A DNA stretch of 64,000 nucleotides from Tetzosporium hominis. GTDB taxonomy: Bacteria; Bacillota; Bacilli; Bacillales_A; Planococcaceae. Made by a program: the position numbers and the translations under genes. The stretch is taken from assembly GCF_002265435.1 (NCBI RefSeq), contig NZ_NOKQ01000134.1, positions 310,001 to 374,000 of the forward strand. Direction: 5' to 3'. A model generated the notes under the pieces. That model made no database searches, was not told where the DNA came from, and saw only the letters and a list, made by a program, of their open reading frames with translations. Below, in pieces: positions 57,193 through 64,000 of the stretch; position 1 is the stretch's first letter; the number at the start of each line of letters is the position of its first letter.

Positions 57193-58170
57193 GTGACTGG
57201 AAAGACGTTGATTGCAGCCTGCCGATATTTTTGGTTTGGCTGTTTTTTCTTGCAATTGTATAGTGATCAAGTACACGCCGCTTATGCTGTGATTGATGCG
57301 GATTCAGGAAGACTGCTTGAAGAGCAGCAAGCTCACACTTCCTTGCCTCCAGCAAGCATTACAAAAATATGGACCGTATTTGTAGCTCTTCAAGAGGCGC
57401 AAGGACACGAAGCAGTACAAATCAGTCAACATGCTAGTAATCAAGAAGGTTCATCCGTATACTTAGAAGCAAAGGAAACCTGGAGTTTAGAGAGTCTCTT
57501 GTATGCAACTATGTTACAATCAGGGAATGACGCTGCAGTGGCTGTTGCTGAACATGTAGCCGGCTCTGAAGAAGCTTTTGCCGGATTGATGAACGAGTAC
57601 GCTCGAGAAGCAGGTGTCTCATCCACTTGGTTTCAAAATCATTCAGGCTTACACGAAGACGGACACTTCGTATCTGCTTATGATATGGCGCTATTGTTTA
57701 AGATCGCGATGCAAGATACTCGGTTTCGTGTCATTGTATCTGCAAAACAGTACCGTCCTCAAGAACGGAACACGCTTTGGGTAAACAAACACCGACTGGA
57801 CACAAATGATCAAGCGCTTGCTGGAAAGACAGGGTACACATTAGCTTCAGGTAGGACATTGATCAGTTATTTTGAACAACCTCCTAAAAAGATTGTCGTC
57901 GTGTCTTTGAATGAAAGAAATGACTGGAAACTTCACGAGCAACTGCGAGATAGTACCTTCCAAAAAGTACTACATGAAACGGTCGAAGGTGAGTATGTTA
58001 CTGCAGACGGAACCAAACTAAAGGTTTCAAAGCCATTTGCCTATTTAAGCAAGACAGAAGAACTTACAACACATATAGTACGATTACAAAACAAACAAAC
58101 AACAGGTGAGTGGACCATCCAACTGGGTGAGACAGCTTTGTCTTTTCCTATCACCTATTCAATGGAATGA
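57193..58170 (+). CDS. dacB: D-alanyl-D-alanine carboxypeptidase (low-MW PBP)
   Basis: 325-residue penicillin-binding carboxypeptidase with an N-terminal hydrophobic signal segment. Class A motifs: SITK (PPASITKIWT), SGN (MLQSGNDAAVAV) and KTG (LAGKTGYT). The C-terminal domain is shorter than in B. subtilis DacB (382 residues). GTG 57193 follows AAAGG. It stands where the sporulation enzyme dacB lies, but the spmA-spmB genes that follow it in Bacillus are absent and rluB comes after 9 bp. A vegetative wall role is likely; the symbol is by position. Confidence 0.88.
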   Translation: MTGKTLIAACRYFWFGCFFLQLYSDQVHAAYAVIDADSGRLLEEQQAHTSLPPASITKIWTVFVALQEAQGHEAVQISQHASNQEGSSVYLEAKETWSLESLLYATMLQSGNDAAVAVAEHVAGSEEAFAGLMNEYAREAGVSSTWFQNHSGLHEDGHFVSAYDMALLFKIAMQDTRFRVIVSAKQYRPQERNTLWVNKHRLDTNDQALAGKTGYTLASGRTLISYFEQPPKKIVVVSLNERNDWKLHEQLRDSTFQKVLHETVEGEYVTADGTKLKVSKPFAYLSKTEELTTHIVRLQNKQTTGEWTIQLGETALSFPITYSME

Positions 58171-58179
58171 GGGTTTACA

Positions 58180-58917
58180 ATGGAACGATTGCAAAAAGTA
58201 ATTGCGAATGCTGGGATTGCATCGCGTAGAAAAGCAGAACAATTGATTTTAGATGGTAAAGTGAAAGTGAATGGTCAACGAGTAAAAGAACTAGGCACAA
58301 AAGTCTCGAATTCGGATGAAGTTGAAGTAGAGGGAGTACTCTTAGAAAAAGAAACCAAAGTCTACTATTTGCTTTATAAACCAAGGGGTATCATCTCGGC
58401 TGCAACAGATGATAAAGGTAGAAAGACAGTTGTAGATTTAATTGATATCGAAGACAAACGCATCTTCCCAGTAGGTCGACTTGATTACGATACGTCGGGA
58501 TTGATTCTCTTAACAAACGATGGCGATTTTTCATATGCTCTGACACATCCAAAATTTAAAGTGGAAAAAACATATGTGGCTCGTATCAAAGGAATTCCGT
58601 TCCGAGAAAAAATCAAACAGCTGCAGCGAGGCATCCAACTAGAAGACGGAAAAACAGCTCCTGCAAAAGTAAAGCTGTTGTCTGAAGATAAGAAACAAGA
58701 CAAGTCTATCGTGGAAATTACAATTTACGAAGGACGCAATCGTCAAGTCCGTCGCATGTTTGATGCGATCGGTCATCCCGTGCAAAAACTTAAACGTGAG
58801 AAATTCGGATTATTAACGCTTCACGGACTGAACGCGGGAGAATACAGAAAGTTGACTACGCATGAAGTGAAACAGATGCGAGTGCTTGCAGATACAGGAA
58901 AAGTAGGACATATATAA
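58180..58917 (+). CDS. rluB: 23S rRNA pseudouridine synthase RluB
   Basis: 245-residue RsuA/RluB-type pseudouridine synthase. N-terminal S4 domain (RLQKVIANAGIASRRKAEQLI), catalytic Asp in GRLDYDTSGLILLTNDG, and the RNRQVRRMF signature. ATG 58180 follows GAGGG. It is the last gene of the scpA-scpB-dac-rluB run. Confidence 0.95.
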   Translation: MERLQKVIANAGIASRRKAEQLILDGKVKVNGQRVKELGTKVSNSDEVEVEGVLLEKETKVYYLLYKPRGIISAATDDKGRKTVVDLIDIEDKRIFPVGRLDYDTSGLILLTNDGDFSYALTHPKFKVEKTYVARIKGIPFREKIKQLQRGIQLEDGKTAPAKVKLLSEDKKQDKSIVEITIYEGRNRQVRRMFDAIGHPVQKLKREKFGLLTLHGLNAGEYRKLTTHEVKQMRVLADTGKVGHI

Positions 58918-58931
58918 GTAGTGATTCTCAT

Positions 58932-58955
58932 CCAGCCTCTTGGGGCTGGTTTCTT
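58932..58955 (+). terminator. Terminator after rluB
   Basis: CCAGCC/GGCTGG stem, 6-nt loop, TTTCTT. Confidence 0.75.
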
Positions 58956-59006
58956 GTCGTTCACAAACCATTCATATCTCAAAACTAAGTACCCACAAAT
59001 TTTTGA

Positions 59007-59012
59007 TATACT
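59007..59012 (+). promoter_or_regulatory. -10 (TATACT) before resA
   Basis: TATACT, 51 bp before the resA start; a -35 is not clear, which would suit activator (ResD) dependence. Inference only. Confidence 0.45.
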
Positions 59013-59063
59013 ATTGTGTAGCACTAGGTTCAGGTGAGGAATTGTAAAAGGAGGTAGAGACAA

Positions 59064-59600
59064 ATGGCTCAGTCTAAACAAACGCGTTTTTATATTCGTA
59101 CCGCGATTCTTGCTATCTTAGTAGTTGCAATTATTGGGACCATTTATGTCAATGTAACAAAAGAGAAAAATGCTGTACTAGCCGTCGGAGATCAAGCACC
59201 TGATTTTCAATTGGTAGATATGGACGGAAATGTTCAGCGACTTTCAGATTATAAAGGACAAGGTGTCTTTTTGAACTTCTGGGGAACTTGGTGTAAGCCA
59301 TGTGCAAAAGAAATGCCGTACATTGATAAGCAGTATCAAGTATTCAAAGATCAGGGAGTTCAAACTATTGCTGTGAATATAGCTGAATCCGATTTCAAAG
59401 TAAACAGCTACACAAAACAATACGGAATGACATTTCCTGTCGTCATTGATCGACAAAAGAATGTGATGGAAAAATACAATATTGGTCCATTACCTACAAC
59501 ATTCCTTGTGGATCCGGATGGGAAAATCATTCGAATTATTCAAGGTGAGATGACGGAACAAGACGTGGCTAATTTCATGGAAGAAATTAAGCCATTATAA
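59064..59600 (+). CDS. resA: Thiol-disulfide reductase ResA (active site CKPC)
   Basis: 178-residue membrane-anchored thioredoxin-fold protein outside the membrane that reduces apocytochrome c haem-binding cysteines. N-terminal anchor (TAILAILVVAIIGTIYV), active site FWGTWCKPCAKEMPY. B. subtilis ResA has CEPC; here the second residue is Lys, but the Glu three after the second Cys is kept. AAAGGAGG before ATG 59064. It is the first gene of the resABC run. Confidence 0.94.
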   Translation: MAQSKQTRFYIRTAILAILVVAIIGTIYVNVTKEKNAVLAVGDQAPDFQLVDMDGNVQRLSDYKGQGVFLNFWGTWCKPCAKEMPYIDKQYQVFKDQGVQTIAVNIAESDFKVNSYTKQYGMTFPVVIDRQKNVMEKYNIGPLPTTFLVDPDGKIIRIIQGEMTEQDVANFMEEIKPL

Positions 59601-59612
59601 GGAGTTTTCAAA

Positions 59613-61268
59613 ATGAAATCGCTTGAATGTAAATGTGGGCATATCAACCCAGTCGGTACTCAGCTCTGTGAGAGCTGCGGAAGACCTCTTACAGAAGAGG
59701 CCATCAACAAACCGCTTGCAGATATGCGTTACGAGGGTTCAGCAAGACGTTCCCAGACATATAATAAAACAATTATCGATAAGATCTGGAACTTTTTCTC
59801 GAGTGTTAAAGTTGGAATGTGGATTATTGTTGCAATTCTAGTTGCAGCGGCGATTGGAACGATCCTGCCACAGGTATTCTACGTACCGGCTAACAACGCT
59901 TCAGAAGCAGCAGCTTATTATGAGCGGATCTACGGAACGTTTGGTAAGATTTATAACGATTTAGGACTTTCTGATTTGTACAGTTCTTGGTGGTTCCAAG
60001 GACTGATTGGAATGCTAGGAATCTCACTGATAGTTGCAAGTTTAGACCGAGTCATTCCTCTTTATAAATCATTAAAGAAACAAAAGGTAAAGAGACATAC
60101 TTCTTTCCTTCAGCGTCAGCGACTCTATACGAAAGCCGAGAACATTACGGAAGATGTATTGACTCCTGCTGAAAAGAAACTAAAAGAACTGAAATATACT
60201 GTTCGTCGAGAAGATGGTGCCTTATTAGCTGAGAGAGGTCGTTTTTCTCGTTGGGGCCCTTATGTCAATCACCTAGGGTTAATCATCTTTTTGGGTGGTG
60301 TCATGTTACGTGCTATTCCAGGTGTCTATGTTGATGAGCAACTCTGGATTCGTGAAGGAGAAACGTTAGCTGTACCTGGTGCCTCTGGATATTTCATTCA
60401 AAACAATGGGTTTGAATTTGATGTTTATGACAAAGACTCTTCAAATGAAGTGTTCTCCGATGCCATTGATCGTGTAGGGACGATTGCTTCGAACTATCAA
60501 ACAAATTTGACTTTATTTGAAGGAGCCAATCAAGAAGTCGTTGGAGACCCTGGAGAGTTGGAAGAGATTAAATCCGGTCCGACAATTGTTAATAAGCCAT
60601 TTAAGTTTGATTCTTATAATATCTATCAAGTGGATTTCCGTTTAGATGAATTGAAGGCAATGACGTTCAACCTGGAGAATAAGGAGTCAGGTGAACAGTT
60701 CGGAGAGTTTACAATTGACTTGATTGAGCCGGAACCGGAGTACGATTTAGGAAATGGATATAAAGTAGAATTAGTAGATTACTATGCAGATTTTACTGGT
60801 TTTGAAGATGGGGAGCCACAATCAAAATCTCCAATTCCAAATAACCCTGCTTTCTTAGTTCGCATGTACACACCAGATAAACCTGAGCCAGAAACCAGCT
60901 TTGTGTTAATCCGTGAAACGATTGAACCGTTTGGTGAAAATACGCACAAACTAAAATTCCAAGCAGCAGAAACTCGGGATATTTCAGGATTAACAGTTCG
61001 TAAAGATTTGACTCTTCCTATCCTTATGATCGGTGGGTTAATCTTTATGATAGGGGTGGCCCAAGGGTCGTACTGGAATCACCGCCGTATCTGGATTCAA
61101 CAAACAGAGACAGGCGAAGTTGTCATTGCAGGTCATACGAATAAAAACTGGAACTCTGTTAAAAAAGACTTGTATTATGTAACTAAGGATACAAAAATCC
61201 CTCGTCCTGTGGATCAGCAAGATCCAGAAGATGACTTGGACTTTGAAGAAGGAGACGAGACGTCATGA
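59613..61268 (+). CDS. resB: Cytochrome c biogenesis protein ResB (Ccs1)
   Basis: 551-residue System II haem transporter subunit. The cytosolic N-terminus is a zinc ribbon (CKCGH...CESCGR), then transmembrane helices around residues 70-90, 125-145, 210-230 and near 475-495, with a large extracytoplasmic domain between. AAGGAG before ATG 59613; 12 bp after resA, overlapping resC by 4 bp. Forms the haem channel with ResC. Confidence 0.95.
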   Translation: MKSLECKCGHINPVGTQLCESCGRPLTEEAINKPLADMRYEGSARRSQTYNKTIIDKIWNFFSSVKVGMWIIVAILVAAAIGTILPQVFYVPANNASEAAAYYERIYGTFGKIYNDLGLSDLYSSWWFQGLIGMLGISLIVASLDRVIPLYKSLKKQKVKRHTSFLQRQRLYTKAENITEDVLTPAEKKLKELKYTVRREDGALLAERGRFSRWGPYVNHLGLIIFLGGVMLRAIPGVYVDEQLWIREGETLAVPGASGYFIQNNGFEFDVYDKDSSNEVFSDAIDRVGTIASNYQTNLTLFEGANQEVVGDPGELEEIKSGPTIVNKPFKFDSYNIYQVDFRLDELKAMTFNLENKESGEQFGEFTIDLIEPEPEYDLGNGYKVELVDYYADFTGFEDGEPQSKSPIPNNPAFLVRMYTPDKPEPETSFVLIRETIEPFGENTHKLKFQAAETRDISGLTVRKDLTLPILMIGGLIFMIGVAQGSYWNHRRIWIQQTETGEVVIAGHTNKNWNSVKKDLYYVTKDTKIPRPVDQQDPEDDLDFEEGDETS

Positions 61269-62449
61269 CGTTAATCGAATGGAGCAGTTCGGCACTTTTT
61301 GTGGCGTTCGTTGCTTACTTAGTAGCTACCATTTTCTTTGGAGGGGCTGTAAAGTCATCCACTAAAGAAACAACAGCTACAAACAAACGATGGGGCGTGT
61401 ATGGTTTTACCATCACTATCATCGGATTTATTGCTAACTTGACTTACTTTATCACTCGTTGGATTGCAGCAGGACATGCACCTGTAAGTAACTTGTTTGA
61501 GTTCACTGCAGCGTTCGGTATGATGATTGTCGGTGCATTCATCTTGATTTACTCGATGTACCGCATCGCAGCTCTTGGACTTTTTGCTTTACCAATTGCC
61601 GTCATTATTATTGCTTATGCGAGCATGTTCCCAACAGACGTGTCTCCGTTGATTCCAGCACTTCAGAGCTACTGGTTGACGATTCACGTTATTACTGCAG
61701 CTCTCGGTGAAGCAATTCTTGCCATTAGTGCTGTTGCAGGATTGATTTGGTTACTCAAGAATATTGATATGACGAAGAAATCTAAGCAACGTTTTTGGAT
61801 TGAAGCCGTTATGTATGTTCTGATTTTAGTCGTTGGATTCATTGTATCAACAACTATTTTCTCAGTGGCATACGAACCAGTTGAATACTCTTATGTAGAT
61901 GTAGAAGGTGCCGAGCAGACGATTGAGTATACAAAGCCCGCACTATTTGGTATGAATGAGTCAACTGCAATTACTGAAGGCGCTATGCAACCACTTATTG
62001 AGATGCCTGCTCTAGTAAATGCTAAGAAATTAACGACTGTTGTATGGTCGATTCTGATTGGATCTGTTCTATACATGTTACTCCGTCTTATTTTACGTAA
62101 GCGTTTGGCGGAAGTGGTTCAACCATTTACGAAAAAAACAAATTCACAATTGCTTGATGAAATTGGATACCGCGCTGTATTAATCGGTTTCCCTGTTTTC
62201 AGCCTAGGTGCATTAATTTTTGCAATGATTTGGGCACATGAGGCTTGGGGCCGTTTTTGGGGCTGGGATCCTAAAGAAGTTTGGGCTCTCATTACGTTCC
62301 TCTTCTATGCAGTCTATCTACACTTACGTTTAACTAAAGGCTGGCAAGGTGAAAAGAGTGCATGGCTTGCTCTGATTGGCTTCATCATCATCATGTTCAA
62401 CTTGATTGCTGTAAACTTAATTATTGCCGGTTTACACAGTTACGCTTAA
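61265..62449 (+). CDS. resC: Cytochrome c biogenesis protein ResC (CcsA)
   Basis: 394-residue polytopic partner of ResB. The haem-handling tryptophan-rich motif [15 protein letters not shown] is near residue 323; histidines flanking it ([17 protein letters not shown]) are probable haem ligands. About eight transmembrane helices. It overlaps resB by 4 bp. A terminator separates it from resDE. Confidence 0.95.
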   Translation: MTLIEWSSSALFVAFVAYLVATIFFGGAVKSSTKETTATNKRWGVYGFTITIIGFIANLTYFITRWIAAGHAPVSNLFEFTAAFGMMIVGAFILIYSMYRIAALGLFALPIAVIIIAYASMFPTDVSPLIPALQSYWLTIHVITAALGEAILAISAVAGLIWLLKNIDMTKKSKQRFWIEAVMYVLILVVGFIVSTTIFSVAYEPVEYSYVDVEGAEQTIEYTKPALFGMNESTAITEGAMQPLIEMPALVNAKKLTTVVWSILIGSVLYMLLRLILRKRLAEVVQPFTKKTNSQLLDEIGYRAVLIGFPVFSLGALIFAMIWAHEAWGRFWGWDPKEVWALITFLFYAVYLHLRLTKGWQGEKSAWLALIGFIIIMFNLIAVNLIIAGLHSYA

Positions 62450-62452
62450 CGA

Positions 62453-62482
62453 AAAGCTGTCACAGTGATGTGGCAGCTTTTT
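62453..62482 (+). terminator. Terminator after resC
   Basis: AAAGCTGTCAC/GTGGCAGCTTT stem with one wobble, 6-nt loop, T run. Confidence 0.87.
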
Positions 62483-62510
62483 CTATGGAGATAAACCATT
62501 CTTAGTTAGT

Positions 62511-62538
62511 TTGATTTCATTGCCAGGTCATGTACAAT
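62511..62538 (+). promoter_or_regulatory. resDE promoter
   Basis: TTGATT (62511-62516), 16-bp spacer, TACAAT (62533-62538), 38 bp before resD. Confidence 0.6.
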
Positions 62539-62576
62539 ATGTATAGATACAGGAACTTCACAAAAGGAGTGTCGAC

Positions 62577-63293
62577 ATGTCAGAATCAGTAAAATTATTA
62601 GTTGTAGATGACGAAGAACGAATTCGTCGCTTATTAAAAATGTACTTAGAACGTGAAGGTTACGAAATAACAGAAGCGGAAAACGGAGAACAAGCCGTGG
62701 AGCTAGCATCTGAACAAGATTTTCACGCTATATTATTAGATATTATGATGCCTATTAAAGATGGTCTAGAAGCCATGAAAGAAATCAGAGAAGTCAGTGC
62801 AACACCTATCCTATTATTGACTGCAAAAGGCGAGGAAGCTAACCGTGTAGAAGGCTTTGAATTAGGTGCTGACGATTATATCGTTAAACCGTTCAGTCCT
62901 CGCGAAGTGGTACTCCGAGTCAAGGCAGTATTGAGACGTTCTGCAACTGGCGTTTCTTCTTCATCTTCATCCGTGAGCAAAGATATAGTAGTGTTCCCGC
63001 ATCTAACAATTGACCATGATGCGCACCGAGTCACAGCAGATGGAACGGAAGTCAGCTTGACACCTAAAGAATACGAGCTACTTTATTTCTTAGCGAAATC
63101 ACCTGATAAAGTATTCGATCGCGAACAGCTTTTGAAAGAAGTTTGGCATTATGATTTCTTCGGTGATCTTCGTACGGTTGATACACACGTTAAGCGTTTG
63201 CGAGAGAAGTTGAATCGAGTTTCTGAAAATGCAGCAAAAATGATTGTAACGGTTTGGGGCGTCGGCTATAAGTTCGAGGTCGTCAATGAATAG
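62577..63293 (+). CDS. resD: Redox response regulator ResD
   Basis: 238-residue OmpR-family regulator of aerobic/anaerobic respiration genes. Receiver domain with acidic pocket VDDEER, phospho-Asp in ILLDIMMP and Lys in IVKPFSP; a Ser-rich linker (about residues 120-137); C-terminal winged helix with RTVDTHVKRLREKL. AAAAGGAG before ATG 62577. It overlaps resE by 8 bp. Confidence 0.96.
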   Translation: MSESVKLLVVDDEERIRRLLKMYLEREGYEITEAENGEQAVELASEQDFHAILLDIMMPIKDGLEAMKEIREVSATPILLLTAKGEEANRVEGFELGADDYIVKPFSPREVVLRVKAVLRRSATGVSSSSSSVSKDIVVFPHLTIDHDAHRVTADGTEVSLTPKEYELLYFLAKSPDKVFDREQLLKEVWHYDFFGDLRTVDTHVKRLREKLNRVSENAAKMIVTVWGVGYKFEVVNE

Positions 63294-64000
63294 AATATGG
63301 AACAGTGTGGTCGGGAAGCTATGGGGAACCATTATGCTTCTCGTTCTCTTTGTATTATTTATTGTAACGGTTTTGATGCTCGAGTTTTTAGAGGACTTTC
63401 ATACGCAACAAGCGGAAAATAAGCTTCGCCAAGAAGCCTCTCTAATTTCAAATATTTTTAATCAGCAAAACTCTATTGACTATCCACTCATTCAAGAGAT
63501 TTTAGCTGATGAGACCAATTTGATGATTTATTCAGAAGATAGACGGATTCAAGAAACCGTTCATGCAGGATTAGGAGAGACCGAGACGCAGGCAAAGCTA
63601 GAATCAAATGAACTGTTTGCTCGCGCATTTGATACGGAACAGCCGGCCCTAAAAACGATGCTCTTGCCGTCTTTAACTGAACAAGATCGTATGGAGAATT
63701 ACTTAGTTCTCGCCTATCCATTGGAAAATACCAACCCTCATGGCGTAGTGTTTATTTACCAAAGCTTAAAAGAAGTAAATAATACATCCAATCAGACAAC
63801 GAAAATAGTATTTTTATCTGGATTTCTTGCTATGGTTCTTACCACTTTGCTGTCGTTCTTTTTATCGACACGAATTACTTCTCCTCTCCGAAAAATGCGG
63901 GAAGGCGCTCATGAATTAGCAAAAGGAAACTTCCACACTCGAGTTCCTTCATCTCAGAGAGATGAGATCGGTGAATTAGGAGCTGCATTTAATCGAATGG
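63286..64000 (+). CDS. resE: Sensor kinase ResE, N-terminal part (right edge)
   Basis: The first 238 residues of the ResD partner. Starts MNRIWNSVVGKLWGT, transmembrane helix 1 (about residues 14-34), an extracytoplasmic sensor region of ~130 residues, helix 2 (FLSGFLAMVLTTLLSFFLS), then a HAMP domain (TSPLRKMREGAHELAKGNF; DEIGELGAAFNRM). The kinase core is outside the window. ATG 63286 lies within the end of resD, with GAGG upstream. Confidence 0.93.
   Translation, partial: MNRIWNSVVGKLWGTIMLLVLFVLFIVTVLMLEFLEDFHTQQAENKLRQEASLISNIFNQQNSIDYPLIQEILADETNLMIYSEDRRIQETVHAGLGETETQAKLESNELFARAFDTEQPALKTMLLPSLTEQDRMENYLVLAYPLENTNPHGVVFIYQSLKEVNNTSNQTTKIVFLSGFLAMVLTTLLSFFLSTRITSPLRKMREGAHELAKGNFHTRVPSSQRDEIGELGAAFNRM

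Overview
This window is core chromosome of a low-to-moderate GC Gram-positive bacterium of the Bacillales. Gene content and order resemble Bacillus subtilis, but many sporulation genes are missing from their usual places. That pattern, together with small ORFs and repeats I do not know from Bacillus, points to the Planococcaceae (Planococcus/Planomicrobium/Chryseomicrobium-like), probably a weak sporulator or non-sporulator. The family placement is an inference from gene order, not a measured phylogeny. I see no rRNA, tRNA, prophage, transposase, CRISPR array or defence system.

Layout. 1-6.7 kb: end of an FtsK/SpoIIIE translocase, a GntR regulator (ymfC) and a four-gene BMP-type nucleoside ABC importer (nupNOPQ-like). 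6.8-13.7 kb: the conserved ymfF-ymfH-ymfI-ymfK-ymfM-pgsA-cinA block. 13.8-17.9 kb: recA (SOS controlled), rny, ymdB, spoVS. 18-22.7 kb: a two-subunit 2-oxoacid oxidoreductase, miaB, ricA. 22.8-26.4 kb: a TAXI-type TRAP transporter in the place where cotE normally sits. 26.6-36.2 kb: mutS-mutL, then glpK-glpD and a monoglyceride-lipase-like hydrolase, then miaA-hfq. 36.3-39.4 kb: ynbB, glnR-glnA. 39.4-44.1 kb: lexA (minus strand) divergent from yneA-yneB, then ynzC, tkt, yneF. At about 44.1 kb the B. subtilis-like order jumps to the yqkD-fur-xerD-res region: yqkD, an HMG-CoA lyase/thiolase pair, yqkE, yqkF, nudF, fur, xerD, deoB, pdp, lysA, ypuF, scpAB, a D-Ala-D-Ala carboxypeptidase, rluB and resABCDE (resE runs off the right edge).

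How genes work together. The importer, deoB and pdp fit nucleoside uptake and salvage. The hydrolase, glpK and glpD form a plausible route from monoacylglycerol through glycerol and glycerol-3-phosphate to DHAP. recA, lexA and yneAB form the SOS circuit, with LexA boxes visible at both places. glnRA is autoregulated through two exact GlnR boxes. fur has a perfect 7-1-7 PerR/Fur-type box. resABC with resDE supply cytochrome c maturation and its redox regulator.

Most notable non-routine observations: two inverted copies of a ~120-bp palindromic repeat bracketing fur; glpK-glpD inside the mutSL-miaA-hfq run, with a GlpK that lacks the HPr-phosphorylatable histidine; three small ORFs with good ribosome sites (34, 15 and 33 codons); an 11-bp motif shared by the two intergenic regions around ymfC; a possible RNA pairing that would cover the rny start; and systematic absence of sporulation genes at syntenic slots (cotE, sirA, dacF-spoIIA-spoVA, spmAB). 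I do not see a convincing wholly new multi-gene system.
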